64,000 nucleotides of DNA from Nitrosomonas marina (GTDB lineage: Bacteria; Pseudomonadota; Gammaproteobacteria; Burkholderiales; Nitrosomonadaceae), in contig NZ_FOIA01000009.1 in NCBI RefSeq assembly GCF_900111605.1, forward strand, positions 43,191 through 107,190, in the 5' to 3' direction. Below, piece after piece: positions 35,996 to 45,469 of this stretch; positions within the stretch are counted from its first letter, which is position 1, and each line of letters begins with the position of its first letter. The position numbers were made by a program, and so were the translations under genes. The notes below the pieces were generated by a model that was given only the letters and a program-made list of their open reading frames with translations, was not told the origin of the DNA and made no database searches.

Positions 35996-37569
35996 GCCGC
36001 CAGATAATAGGATGCGCAGTTTTTGCCACTGCGCTTGGATTGATACATGGCCGAATCGGCATTGGTGATTAAAGTTTCAATATTATCGCCGTCATGGGGA
36101 AAGACGGCAATTCCGATGCTGGACCCTATCGTGACCTTTTGAAAATTGTTGACCTGAATATCCATTTTGAAGCGGCTCTGCAGTTTATCAATGAAAAGAT
36201 CGATTTCGTCACGAACAAAACTTTTTATGGCAAACGCGATGATGAATTCGTCTCCACCCATTCGAATCAGGACGTCTTCTTTACGGATGGTCATTTGCAT
36301 TCTGTTGGCGATTTCAACCAGTACGCTGTCTCCGACATCATGCCCAAAGTTGTCATTGACTGCTTTAAAGCCATCCAGATCAATGAGCATCAGTATGAAC
36401 AGGTGACCGCTCTTTCTTGCCTTGGACAACATGATTTCCAATAATTGCATGCCCGCACGCCTGTTGAACAACCTGGTCAGTGGATCATGTTCGGATTCAT
36501 ACAGTATACGCTCCATTTGGAATGTTCTTTCCGTCACGTCGATGACGAGTCCCTCAATCATTGTTTCTGACAGGTCGTTTTGTACGGTGGAGAACAAACA
36601 GTGCAACCAGCGCTCTTCACCATTGACCGTCGCATCGAGTCTGAGATCGCAGGCGGTTTGCCGCCCTGTTTTCTGGATACCCCGAAGCATTTCATGCACA
36701 ATTTTTGAATCATAAAATAAATCAGGAAGATAAATTTGTTTCATATTTTTCCTGCGCTCATCTTCGACAATGCCCGCTATTTTCTGAAAAGCCTGATTCG
36801 ATGATGTCAGATAAAACCCGTTATCAAGCAGGAAAATACCGGCGCTGGCGCGTTCAAATATGAGTCTGAAATGCTTTTCCATATTTTCCACTTGACTGCG
36901 TAATTTCCGTTCCTGATTGATTGTGCAGCGGGTTGATGTCAGCAGTTTGTTGATGTCGGCTACCAGTTTTCCGATTTCATTATGCTCATGTCCCTGGGGA
37001 CAAATCAGCTGGCCTGTTTCGCCGGGTTTAATCCTGTGCAGGCTGGCGGCTATTGATTGAATCGGAGTGGTCAAGACGCGGTGCATCAGATTCAGCATCA
37101 GTACTGCGACAAGCAGAACCAAAGCAAGCAGAATGAAAACTTGTTCCAGTGTTGAATTTTTGACGTACTGGTTCAGCATTTGCTGATTGGGGTGTATTCG
37201 AATTTCGCCAACGCGCTCGGTTGAATCAAACGGGTTGTGAAGTGAAAAAAACAGAATGTTATCGGAGCCGGGTAATGGCTCACTTGATGATATATTCAGG
37301 CCAGATACGCTGGTCAATATAGCAGTGGAAATGAAATCGTTTTTAGACAAACTTTCAACAATTTCAGTCGCAAGTTCTTTATTTCCGAGAAATGCTGCAA
37401 CCTTTGCCGGATTGCTGATTGCCAGAAACAACTGTTCAATCGATTTTTCCATAAAATTCTGCTGAACGGTTCGCGTGTAAAACAGGAACGCGGTCGAAAC
37501 AATGATGACAAACAGAATGGCAGCCAGCGTGACGATGCGTGTGATATGCAGGTGCAACTGATTATTCAT
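35992..37569 (-). CDS. membrane diguanylate cyclase (sensor-HAMP-PAS-GGDEF)
   Basis: A 525-residue inner-membrane enzyme that makes cyclic di-GMP. The N-terminal helix (IVTLAAILFVIIVSTAFLF) and a second helix (VFILLALVLLVAVLMLNLM) enclose a periplasmic sensor of about 110 residues. A HAMP-like linker (TPIQSIAASLHRIKPGE), a PAS domain (FRLIFERASAGIFLLDNGFY) and a GGDEF domain follow. The active site is intact (RMGGDEFIIAF). An RxxD inhibitory site (RKED) lies five residues before GGDEF, so product feedback is expected. Coupled to the small downstream membrane protein. Confidence 0.93.
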   Translation of the reverse strand: MNNQLHLHITRIVTLAAILFVIIVSTAFLFYTRTVQQNFMEKSIEQLFLAISNPAKVAAFLGNKELATEIVESLSKNDFISTAILTSVSGLNISSSEPLPGSDNILFFSLHNPFDSTERVGEIRIHPNQQMLNQYVKNSTLEQVFILLALVLLVAVLMLNLMHRVLTTPIQSIAASLHRIKPGETGQLICPQGHEHNEIGKLVADINKLLTSTRCTINQERKLRSQVENMEKHFRLIFERASAGIFLLDNGFYLTSSNQAFQKIAGIVEDERRKNMKQIYLPDLFYDSKIVHEMLRGIQKTGRQTACDLRLDATVNGEERWLHCLFSTVQNDLSETMIEGLVIDVTERTFQMERILYESEHDPLTRLFNRRAGMQLLEIMLSKARKSGHLFILMLIDLDGFKAVNDNFGHDVGDSVLVEIANRMQMTIRKEDVLIRMGGDEFIIAFAIKSFVRDEIDLFIDKLQSRFKMDIQVNNFQKVTIGSSIGIAVFPHDGDNIETLITNADSAMYQSKRSGKNCASYYLAA

Positions 37570-38077
37570 GTTTTTCTGATCAATTAACTATGTTGGCATG
37601 TTATATTCAACGATTCTGTATCAAATTGACCACTTGTGCTTGGACTGTCTTGATAATGGCCAGCATCATCCGGTTATTATTCAACCAGAAATGGTTGGAA
37701 TGCATGTTCTGTAAAAACAGTCTGATTCGCGGTGAATATCAATCACCAGGACCGGTTTTGGTGAAGATCACGCAAACTGGCAATAGGAATCAGTGTGAGC
37801 AAAAGTGGGTCAGGCAATTAATCAAGGAATGAACTTGTTTTCGTTTTTTTGGTTTGGTTTACACCTCATGCCTCGATTCGTGTTCGAACGCCGCGATATT
37901 TTACAGCATCGTTGCCTGAATAAACAATAACCACATGACAGTCCAAAACCTGGTGGATACGGAGATTGGGTTTTTTTGCAAACCGGATCGTTTACAATGA
38001 TACGCTCAGCATCAGGTACTCATCACATACACTAGTGTCTCTACTGAAGAGCCCAAAAAGCAATTGGCAGGGTTATT
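37570..38077. other. intergenic region
   Basis: A 508-base stretch between the cyclase and a plus-strand gene. A plus frame of 80 codons at 37590-37832 starts with TTG, has no ribosome-binding site and looks unlike a protein. No RNA gene, repeat or terminator stands out. Confidence 0.35.
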
Positions 38078-38833
38078 ATGAAAAAGGAAAGATGTGTCAT
38101 CCATCCACCATCAATTCATGGCAGCATCGTGCAGTTGTTTGAAAATGTCTGGTTTGTGAAAGGGCAACTCAAAATGGCCATGTTTTTGCCCATGCATATC
38201 TCGCGGTCTATGACAGTTATCAAAGAAAACGACGAACTGATCCTGATTAATCCGATACGGTTATCTGAATCGGGAATGCTGGCACTGGAGAGTCTTGGAA
38301 AAATAAGCACTGTAATCAGAATTGGCGGATTTCACGGTAGAGACGATGCTTTTTACAAATCGCAGTATCATGCAACTGTTTATGCGCTGAAAGGCCATGT
38401 TTATACACACAAAATCAGTAATCTTCCTGATGATTCCGAAACGGGTTACATGCAGGCGGATGTCGTGCTGGATGTTGGTGATCGGTTACCCGTAACCAAT
38501 GCATCGCTGATCTGGTTTCAATCAGCTCGGCCGCCCGAAGCCGTTTTGAGACTCGAACAAAACGGCGGTATCCTGATAACTGCGGATTCACTGCAGAATA
38601 CACCCCATCCGGATGAGTATCATAACTGGCTGGCCAAAGTAATGATGAAGACCATGGGGTTTTTTCACCCTTATCATATTGGACCCGGCTGGCTCAAGTA
38701 TTCCGGTGTCGATAGCGGGGAAGTCAGTGATCTGCTGAATTATGAGTTCAATCATGTCCTTCCGGGCCACGGTGATCCGGTGATTGGGAATGCCAGAGAA
38801 AAATACCGGCCTGCACTGGAGAAAGTCGTCTAG
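38078..38833 (+). CDS. metallo-beta-lactamase-fold protein (DUF4336-like)
   Basis: A 251-residue protein with the outline of a metallo-beta-lactamase fold: strands ending in ELILINPIRL, a helix, VIRIGGFHGRDDAFY at the place of the HxHxDH metal motif, GILITADSLQN at the place of the GDxxF Asp, and a final NHVLPGHGDPVIG. The HxHxDH motif is reduced to FHGRDD, so one metal site is probably incomplete. It most resembles the DUF4336 group, whose function is not known. The ATG follows AGGG. Confidence 0.7.
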   Translation: MKKERCVIHPPSIHGSIVQLFENVWFVKGQLKMAMFLPMHISRSMTVIKENDELILINPIRLSESGMLALESLGKISTVIRIGGFHGRDDAFYKSQYHATVYALKGHVYTHKISNLPDDSETGYMQADVVLDVGDRLPVTNASLIWFQSARPPEAVLRLEQNGGILITADSLQNTPHPDEYHNWLAKVMMKTMGFFHPYHIGPGWLKYSGVDSGEVSDLLNYEFNHVLPGHGDPVIGNAREKYRPALEKVV

Positions 38834-38915
38834 CGTTATCGACAACGGCTGGTGGTTTGACCAGTGACCAGTATGTGTTACGCTTCAGCGCGTACGTCTA
38901 ATAACCGGAGATAAT

Positions 38916-39731
38916 ATGGCCGCAGACCCCAAGACGCAAAACATGGCATTGTTTTGTGATTTCGAAAACATCGCGCTGGGTGTGCGGGATGCCAAGTATG
39001 CTGCTTTCGATATTAAAAAAGTGCTTGAGCGGCTATTGCTCAAGGGTAATATCGTTGTAAAAAAAGCATATTGCGACTGGGAACGTTACAAAGAATTCAA
39101 GGCGGCCATGCATGAAGCGGCCTTTGAACTGATAGAAATTCCACACGTGCGTCAATCGGGCAAAAATTCGGCAGACATTCGCATGGTTGTCGATGCACTC
39201 GATCTTTGTTATACCAAGGCGCACGTTGATACCTTTGTTATCATCAGTGGTGATTCCGATTTCTCGGCGCTGGTTAGCAAATTGCGTGAAAACAATAAGG
39301 TAGTCATCGGTGTCGGTGTTAAAAAATCCACATCCGATCTGTTGATTTCCAATTGCGACGAATTCATTTATTACGACGATCTGATTCGCGAAACAGAGAA
39401 ACAGCGCAAGGCAAAGCGCAAATCCACAGCCAAGAAAGCTTCACCGCAGGCAAATACGCAATCCGAAGAAGACAAAAAGCAGGAAGCGCTGGATATGGTT
39501 ATGGAAACGGTTGAGGACTTATTCGAGGAACGCGGTGCCGAAGAAAAAGTCTGGGGATCAATGGTCAAGCAGACGCTAAAGCGGCGTAAACCGGGCTTCA
39601 ATGAAACTTATCACGGATTTCGAACTTTTGGAAAGCTCCTCGAGGCGGCACAGGACAGCAACCTGTTGGAGCTGGAACACGATGAGAAGTCAGGCGGGTA
39701 CATCATAAAAAGTATCGCGCAGGAGGAATGA
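38916..39731 (+). CDS. NYN/PIN-like nuclease with C-terminal OST-HTH-like domain
   Basis: A 271-residue protein. Residues 8-160 form a NYN domain with the acidic residues of PIN-type RNases: FCDFENIA, SADIRMVVDALDL and VIISGDSDFSALV. A Lys/Ala-rich linker follows, then a C-terminal region (VWGSMVKQTLKRRKPGFNETYHGFRTFGKLLE) like the OST-HTH/LOTUS RNA-binding domain. The combination suggests an RNA-processing or RNA-decay enzyme. Substrate unknown. Confidence 0.88.
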   Translation: MAADPKTQNMALFCDFENIALGVRDAKYAAFDIKKVLERLLLKGNIVVKKAYCDWERYKEFKAAMHEAAFELIEIPHVRQSGKNSADIRMVVDALDLCYTKAHVDTFVIISGDSDFSALVSKLRENNKVVIGVGVKKSTSDLLISNCDEFIYYDDLIRETEKQRKAKRKSTAKKASPQANTQSEEDKKQEALDMVMETVEDLFEERGAEEKVWGSMVKQTLKRRKPGFNETYHGFRTFGKLLEAAQDSNLLELEHDEKSGGYIIKSIAQEE

Positions 39732-39785
39732 CTAAGTTATTGTACTTTTGGGGTATCGGACACGTTACTGATTCGAACATAAGAT

Positions 39786-39834
39786 AAGGCGCGCGCACGG
39801 CTGAAGTGGTACATTATTCAGTAGCGCGCACCTT
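39786..39834. terminator. inverted repeat between convergent genes
   Basis: Outer arms AAGGcGCGCGC and GCGCGCaCCTT with an inner stem CTGAA/TTCAG. It lies between the NYN gene and the convergent peroxidase gene, so it may end both transcripts. T-runs are lacking. Confidence 0.4.
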
Positions 39835-39850
39835 TCGGAGTAGTTAGCGG

Positions 39851-41245
39851 TTACTCGGCGTTTTTGGCGGCCAGAGAGCCCAGAAAGGCTTTGATATCTC
39901 TGATCATGCCATGGCCGACATGGTCGCGCCCAAGCTGATGTTTAGCCATGAGCTCAATCGCTTCATCCAGTGTCTCGACTGAGCCATCATGAAAATACGG
40001 CGCTGTTTTGGTAATGTTTCTCAGACTCGGCACCTTAAAAACTTTTTTGTCGTTTTCAAGCCCGGTGACTTCATATCGACCCATATCTGAAGTTTCATAG
40101 GGCACTACCAAGCCGATTTTTTTGTAGGAGTTGCCACCAATGACCGCACCATTATGACAATTGACGCAGCCCATGTTAATGAATTTCTTCAAACCTCTTT
40201 TTTCATTTTTACTGAGTGCGTCTTTGTCACCCCTGAGAAAATCATCAAACCGTGACGGCGTTAGTAACGTCCGTTCAAAAGCACCGATCGCAACCCCGAT
40301 GTTTTTGTATTTCAGCGGATCTTTTTCATTGTTAAATGCTTCGGCGAACAACGCTTTATATTCGGCGATGCCTTTCAGTTTATTGACAACGGCTTCTTCG
40401 CTGGGCATGCCCATTTCAACCGGGTTCAATATCGGTCCCAGTGCCTGCTCCTCGACATCCGCGGCACGGCCGTCCCAGAACTGAGCAATATGAAGCGCTG
40501 CATTCATGGTTGTTGGGGAATTTCTATCGCCACGCTTGCCTTCATGGCCCGGAGATGTCGGCTCATTATCCACGCCAAAATTGCTGAGGCTGTGACATGA
40601 ATTGCACGAAATCTTGTCATTTACAGATAATCGTGGATCCATATAAAGTTTTTTTCCAAGCTTGATCAGTGCAGCATTTTTCTGCTCATCGATTATGGAC
40701 TCAGGCAGTGGTTCAAAAAATTGTTTGAGGCGGGTTTCATCCAGTTTGCCGCCATGACCATGTCCATGGCCGCCGCCATGGCCGTGATCGTCACCGTGCT
40801 TGTCGCCACCATGTCCGTGACCATGCCCTCCGCTATGGTCGTCGCTGTCATGTTTCATGCCCTTGTGCCCGTGGCCGCCGCCATGGCCGTGATCGTCACC
40901 ATGGTCGCCGTGTTTGTCACCACCATGTCCGTGGCCATGCCCTCCGCTATGGTCGTCGCCGTCATGTTTCATGCCCTTGCTCCCATGGCCGCCACCATGA
41001 CCGTGATCGTCATCGTGGTCGCCATGTTTGTCACCACCATGTCCGTGACCATGACCACCATCGTGGCTGTCTTTGCCATGTTTCATACCATCATGTTCAG
41101 GGTCGTCACCACGTTTGCCATTGTCATGTTTTTTACTTTTATGTTCCTGTACACTTTCGCTTTCAGCATCAGGATGGTCGCGCGTATCCTCAGACGCATA
41201 CGCCTGTGCGCACATAAAAAAAGCAAGTATTAAAATCAGTTTCAT
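39851..41245 (-). CDS. dihaem cytochrome c peroxidase with His/Asp/Gly-rich repeat domain
   Basis: A 464-residue periplasmic protein with signal peptide ending in AQAYAS. Residues about 50-167 are a low-complexity domain of three repeats of about 38 residues, each holding GGHGHGHGGDKHGD, able to bind many divalent metal ions. The C-terminal part (from about 180) is a bacterial cytochrome c peroxidase/MauG-type enzyme with two haem motifs, C214-NS-CH218 and C360-VN-CH364, and the segments LGKKLYMDPRLS, FWDGRAADVEEQALGPI and FKVPSLRNITKTAPYFHDGS. It should reduce hydrogen peroxide with electrons from a small cytochrome. GGAGGTC precedes the ATG at 41245. Confidence 0.92.
   Translation of the reverse strand: MKLILILAFFMCAQAYASEDTRDHPDAESESVQEHKSKKHDNGKRGDDPEHDGMKHGKDSHDGGHGHGHGGDKHGDHDDDHGHGGGHGSKGMKHDGDDHSGGHGHGHGGDKHGDHGDDHGHGGGHGHKGMKHDSDDHSGGHGHGHGGDKHGDDHGHGGGHGHGHGGKLDETRLKQFFEPLPESIIDEQKNAALIKLGKKLYMDPRLSVNDKISCNSCHSLSNFGVDNEPTSPGHEGKRGDRNSPTTMNAALHIAQFWDGRAADVEEQALGPILNPVEMGMPSEEAVVNKLKGIAEYKALFAEAFNNEKDPLKYKNIGVAIGAFERTLLTPSRFDDFLRGDKDALSKNEKRGLKKFINMGCVNCHNGAVIGGNSYKKIGLVVPYETSDMGRYEVTGLENDKKVFKVPSLRNITKTAPYFHDGSVETLDEAIELMAKHQLGRDHVGHGMIRDIKAFLGSLAAKNAE
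40745..41098 (-). repeat. in-frame tandem repeat encoding metal-binding domain
   Basis: About three copies of a 114-base unit inside the peroxidase gene, coding for 38-residue His/Gly/Asp units. The third copy has an internal deletion (KHGDDHGH instead of KHGDHGDDHGH) and the copies differ by single bases, so the repeat number probably varies between strains. Confidence 0.85.
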
Positions 41246-41855
41246 ATGACCTCCACAATTGATTGTCAAAACGTATTAAAACTATTATCTGTCGTTTTCA
41301 TTATAAGCCGTTGCAGCAAAAAAAACCGGGTGCAACGATTTTAGCGTAACAGGCTATTTTTGATAATCATATGTGCCTTCAATATTAGCCTGGCGCAAAA
41401 CCAGATTCAGGGGTTTCGATTAATAAAGCCGAGAACAATAAAATATCGGAAATGTCTGTTAAATTAAATACGGGCAAACACGTATCCTGTATATATAAAA
41501 TTTATCAGACAATCAATCAGCTGTTTTTCTGCTGTAGTGAATTCTGTTCTCTGTATCTTATATTACGCCTCAATAGTCCGTTCCCGGTGAAATGCCGGTC
41601 AAGGCAGGATTGCAGGGTAACCTTAAACAGTAAAAACTTTGGTAGAGCGATGAATTTACCTTTGCAACCTGATTATCACATTCAAAGTGTATCGAAACAA
41701 TGTGACATTTTGTCGCGTATGAGCCTTGTGCGTGCCGAATGGCGCTACAAATGCTATCTGTATCATCCCTTTTCTGAACAGGGTGTGATAAGCTTTTCAG
41801 GCATCAATCGATAGTAGCTGTCTGTACAATAACCATTTATTTAAAGGAAATGGAA
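41246..41855. other. intergenic region upstream of rocD
   Basis: A 610-base AT-rich stretch between the divergent peroxidase and rocD genes. A plus frame of 120 codons at 41452-41814 has no convincing ribosome-binding site at its first start and no family match by eye. No terminator or RNA gene is recognised. Confidence 0.35.
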
Positions 41856-43085
41856 ATGCCGGTGAGCTATTCGCGTCAACAATCCCATGAGCAGATGCTG
41901 GCCGTGGAAAACGAGCTTGGCGCTCATAACTATGCGCCGCTGGATGTAATACTGTCACGCGGTGCCGGGGTGTGGGTATGGGATATTGAGGGACGCAAAT
42001 ATTTGGATTGCCTGTCTGCGTATTCGGCTCTGAATCAGGGGCATTGCCACCCGCGTATTTATAAGGCGCTGGTTGAGCAGTCTCAACGACTGACGTTGAC
42101 TTCACGGGCCTTTCATAATGATCAGCTGGCTGGTTTTTATGAGGATATTTGCGCATTGACAGGTGCGCACAAAGTACTGCCGATGAACAGTGGTGCAGAG
42201 GCCGTTGAGAGCGCCCTGAAGGTGGTACGTAAATGGGGATATGAAGTCAAGGGTATTCCTCCAGACCAGGCTGAAATCATTGTATGCGAGAATAACTTTC
42301 ATGGCCGCACGATTACCCTGGTCGGGTTCAGTACAGATGATAATTCGCGGCGTCACTTTGGTCCGTTTACATCTGGTTTCAAGATAATACCTTTTGGTGA
42401 CGCGCAAGCCCTGGAACAGGCCATAACACCAAATACTGCAGGATTTTTGGTTGAGCCGATACAAGGGGAGGCCGGGGTCATTCTTCCGCCCGACGGTTAT
42501 CTGAAGCAGGTGCGTGAAATCTGCAGCCGCAATCGGGTCGTTCTGATACTGGATGAGATACAGACCGGACTGGGGCGAACCGGTAAACTGCTGGCAGAAG
42601 AACATGAGCACGTTGAGGCGGATATCACGCTGATTGGAAAGGCTTTGTCGGGTGGTATGTATCCGGTTTCCGCCGTGCTGTCCGACAGTGAAACGCTGGG
42701 CGTTCTCCAGCCCGGGCAGCATGGCAGCACATTCGGTGGAAATCCGGTTGCATGCGCGGTGGCGAGAATGGCGCTAAAAGTGTTGATTGAAGAAGGTATG
42801 ATTGAAAATGCCGAACAAATGGGAAAACGTTTTATGAATGGACTTGAAGCCATTCGGAATCCGTTCATCCGGGAAATTCGCGGCCGTGGACTAATGATGG
42901 CGGTGGATTTTCATCCAGAGGCTGGTAATGTCAGAGCTTTCTGCGATGCGTTGAAGCAGCGGGGGATTCTGGTTAAAGAAACACATGAATCCACCATCCG
43001 TTTTGCTCCTCCGCTGATTATCACGGAAACCGAGGTGGACTGGGCGCTGGAACGTATCATTCCTGAGTTGTCGTCTGATGGCTAA
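41856..43085 (+). CDS. rocD: ornithine--oxo-acid aminotransferase
   Basis: A 409-residue class III PLP aminotransferase that turns ornithine into glutamate semialdehyde. It has [91 protein letters not shown], the lysine in [18 protein letters not shown], and [15 protein letters not shown]. These fit ornithine aminotransferase better than acetylornithine or GABA enzymes. The ATG at 41856 lies eight bases after AAAGGA; the ATG two codons before is too close. It overlaps the arginase gene by eight bases. Confidence 0.93.
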   Translation: MPVSYSRQQSHEQMLAVENELGAHNYAPLDVILSRGAGVWVWDIEGRKYLDCLSAYSALNQGHCHPRIYKALVEQSQRLTLTSRAFHNDQLAGFYEDICALTGAHKVLPMNSGAEAVESALKVVRKWGYEVKGIPPDQAEIIVCENNFHGRTITLVGFSTDDNSRRHFGPFTSGFKIIPFGDAQALEQAITPNTAGFLVEPIQGEAGVILPPDGYLKQVREICSRNRVVLILDEIQTGLGRTGKLLAEEHEHVEADITLIGKALSGGMYPVSAVLSDSETLGVLQPGQHGSTFGGNPVACAVARMALKVLIEEGMIENAEQMGKRFMNGLEAIRNPFIREIRGRGLMMAVDFHPEAGNVRAFCDALKQRGILVKETHESTIRFAPPLIITETEVDWALERIIPELSSDG

Positions 43086-44013
43086 AACAATTCCCGCATT
43101 GATCGGCATGCCAACTGATCTGGGGGCCAGTCGCCGAGGTTGTTCCATGGGGCCTGAAGCTTTGCGCGTGGCCGGTATTCACACAGTACTGCAGCGTTTG
43201 TGCGGGCGGGGAGTGGACATGGGTGATATTAAAGGGCCAAAAGTGGCAGGAGAAGTATACAGTAACGGCTATCGTCATTTCGATACGGCGGTGGCATGGT
43301 TCCGCACATTGTCTGAGAGGGTTTACGAAACCCTCTCGGCAGGGCAGTGCCCTGTTGTGCTGGGTGGCGATCACTCCATAGCAATCGGGTCGGTTTCCGG
43401 TGTTGCGCGGTATTGTCGTGAGCGCGACATTCCGCTGACAATACTCTGGCTTGATGCGCATGCAGACTTCAATACACCGGCCACTTCACCCTCGGGCAAT
43501 CTTCACGGCATGCCCGTGGCGCTACTGACTGACCCTGATTCGGAAATGCTGCGCACCATGGGGCCGGGCAATGCCGCTGTTGCCGTGGACAGTTTTCAGC
43601 TGATTGGTGTGCGCTCTATCGATCGTATTGAAAAACAGGCTGTTCTGACCGCAGGGCTCGAAATTTACGATATGCGTCGAATTGATGAAACCGGCATGCG
43701 TGCGGTTATGGATGAGGTTCTGGACAAAGTCAAAGCGCGGGGCGGGCACTTGCATGTCAGTTTTGATATCGATTTTCTCGATCCGTTGATCGCACCGGGT
43801 ACCGGCACGCAGGTCAAAGGTGGTCCCGATTACCGTGAAGCACAATTATGCATGGAGATGATCTACGACACAGGCCTGTTCGGCTCCCTGGACCTCGTGG
43901 AAATCAATCCGGCACTGGATATTCGCAACCAGACTGCAGAAATCGCCGTCGAAATGACGGCCAGCCTGTTTGGCGAGCAGATACTGGCGCGGCACGGCGG
44001 GTCGAAACGATGA
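43078..44013 (+). CDS. rocF: arginase
   Basis: A 311-residue manganese enzyme that splits arginine into ornithine and urea. All metal-binding motifs are present: [31 protein letters not shown] and [17 protein letters not shown], plus the C-terminal LVEINPALD. It overlaps rocD by eight bases, so the pair carries arginine to glutamate semialdehyde. Ureohydrolases such as agmatinase share these motifs, but the rocD coupling and the SGNLHGMP loop favour arginase. The released urea could feed ammonia oxidation if a urease is present elsewhere. Confidence 0.93.
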   Translation: MAKTIPALIGMPTDLGASRRGCSMGPEALRVAGIHTVLQRLCGRGVDMGDIKGPKVAGEVYSNGYRHFDTAVAWFRTLSERVYETLSAGQCPVVLGGDHSIAIGSVSGVARYCRERDIPLTILWLDAHADFNTPATSPSGNLHGMPVALLTDPDSEMLRTMGPGNAAVAVDSFQLIGVRSIDRIEKQAVLTAGLEIYDMRRIDETGMRAVMDEVLDKVKARGGHLHVSFDIDFLDPLIAPGTGTQVKGGPDYREAQLCMEMIYDTGLFGSLDLVEINPALDIRNQTAEIAVEMTASLFGEQILARHGGSKR

Positions 44014-44338
44014 GCGGTCAGGAAACGCTGTTTTAACTGTATCCGAGACCACCACAATTCGGGCAACCACTTGTGCTGGCGGGTGTGCCAAGCGCGGTTT
44101 TATTGTCCCGGCCTGCTTACTTCATATAGTGTGAAATCCTGCTTTGCTATTCGAAATCAATTAAAGGAAGCAATAGTATCGTATCGATCATTCGGTCGGC
44201 GCATGAAGACCTGTCTAATGGTTAAACTTAGAAGAGAATAATGGTTTCCCTAATATATTTATTTCTTTGACTGACCTAGAGTGTTTGCGAGCAATTTATT
44301 ATTTTGGTGGTGCAGCTCTTATTAAGGAATAATGCATA
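44014..44338. other. intergenic region after arginase
   Basis: A 325-base stretch with no convincing gene. It becomes AT-rich after about 44150. No strong terminator is seen after rocF. Confidence 0.35.
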
Positions 44339-44503
44339 ATGGTTTTGTCTTTTTTTATTTTGCTGATTTTCCGTTTGATAACGAGTGCTTGTGCATCTGC
44401 TCAAACCGGGCTTGCAGAACAATACAGCTACAGTTCGAATTGTCGAAAAATCAGTAAGTTCGATTCTGAGCTGGATGTTTTGTTCGATTGCTGGTGCGCT
44501 TGA
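44339..44503 (+). CDS. possible small secreted Cys-containing peptide
   Basis: A 54-codon frame starting at ATG after AAGGA with ten-base spacing. The first 21 residues look like a signal peptide (VLSFFILLIFRLITSACASA). The short mature part would hold three cysteines (NCRK and FDCWCA). No family is known and another ATG in a different frame lies seven bases upstream, so this is a weak call. Confidence 0.25.
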   Translation: MVLSFFILLIFRLITSACASAQTGLAEQYSYSSNCRKISKFDSELDVLFDCWCA

Positions 44504-44589
44504 TGTATTCAACGCGTTGCGCGGCTCTACGCCTCTATTTGCAATATTGACGTTAATTGTTTAAAACTCCATCAACAGGAACCGGAACC

Positions 44590-44727
44590 ATGAAAAACGC
44601 AGTGTTTGTTGCAATTGTTGCAGGACTATTATTAGTTGCATGTGGTGAACCAAAGCCTGGCCAGTACCCACCTAGCCAGAATATTCTGGATGAGCGTGAA
44701 AATGGATCGAGTGAGCCCGGTAATTAA
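44590..44727 (+). CDS. small lipoprotein
   Basis: A 45-residue lipoprotein. MKNAVFVAIVAGLLLVAC gives a signal peptide with lipobox LVAC and the lipid-modified Cys at 18. The mature part (27 residues) is rich in Pro, Gly, Glu and Asn. AGGAACCGG lies upstream of the ATG. The size recalls entericidin-type peptides, but the sequence after the Cys differs, so no function is assigned. Confidence 0.65.
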   Translation: MKNAVFVAIVAGLLLVACGEPKPGQYPPSQNILDERENGSSEPGN

Positions 44728-45027
44728 TAACCTGGGTACTAAAAGGTAGTGGCTATTTCACTATCGCGTTAAACCATATTACAAGGAACTCAGGTTTTCT
44801 CGGCGTAATCGTCCACGCTTTACGCCAAACAGGCTGTTAAAAAGCATTTTCGATGTCATCGTTGTAAAGCAGGTGTTGCCGCCTGTTATTTTGTACGGGC
44901 CGTTTATTTGCCCCGCAGTATACTGAAAACTGCTTTTTGGCGGCCGTTTTATCAAAACGCTATCACTGTTATGCATGCGTTTTTTTGTTCACTATTAGAT
45001 TGGCTTAGTTTTTAGCAAGGAGTTGAA
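44728..45027. other. intergenic region
   Basis: A 300-base stretch. A minus-strand frame at 44779-44976 has no ribosome-binding site. Nothing else is seen. Confidence 0.35.
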
Positions 45028-45249
45028 ATGGAATCAGATAAAAAGCAACTCAAGCGCACCAGAAACACCAACAAAAAATTATTTGTCATCAATGACAGCA
45101 CGCCAGAAATCGAATTGACTGCGTCGGCCGAAACAGACCGAAACGCCCGAATTGCCGTATCCGCTTATTATAAGGCGCAGGCTCGCGGCTTTGAACCGGG
45201 ACACGAACTGGAGGACTGGCTTTCGGCAGAAGCTGAGCAGCATCAGTGA
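45028..45249 (+). CDS. DUF2934-like small protein
   Basis: A 73-residue cytoplasmic protein with a basic N-terminus and a C-terminal domain RNARIAVSAYYKAQARGFEPGHELEDWLSAE that matches the DUF2934 pattern (A-x2-AY-x2-A-x2-RGF-x2-G-x-ELEDWL-x-AE). Function unknown; members are common in betaproteobacteria. AAGGAG precedes the ATG. Confidence 0.85.
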   Translation: MESDKKQLKRTRNTNKKLFVINDSTPEIELTASAETDRNARIAVSAYYKAQARGFEPGHELEDWLSAEAEQHQ

Positions 45250-45469
45250 AATTATAATTATTTTATGTTTACACGATCATAGGACAGGGTGTCAGTCGAC
45301 GATGTTTTGGATACCAGTTGACTGATCTTTTCATTAGATAAATCGAGCTATCAAATCAATTTGTTGTGTAATTTACAGAAAGAGCGTCAGCAGTTATTTG
45401 TCTGTCGTCCGACTGTCTTTGAGTTTTCTAAAAATACCGAATTTAACGTAATTATTAAGGAAAATTAAA

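Noticed and set aside
37590..37832. Plus-strand frame of 80 codons upstream of the DUF4336-like gene
   Set aside because: TTG start without ribosome-binding site and no protein-like features.
40745..41098. CRISPR-like or satellite repeat
   Set aside because: The repeats are in frame inside the peroxidase gene, code for His/Gly/Asp units and have no spacers.
39851..41245. MauG-type cofactor maturase for the LodA-like oxidase
   Set aside because: It has two haem motifs like MauG, but it is about 6 kb away on a separate transcript, and the LodA family uses LodB for its cofactor. An ordinary peroxidase role is more likely.
41452..41814. Open frame of 120 codons before rocD
   Set aside because: No ribosome-binding site at its first start, no recognisable domain, and composition like the flanking non-coding DNA.
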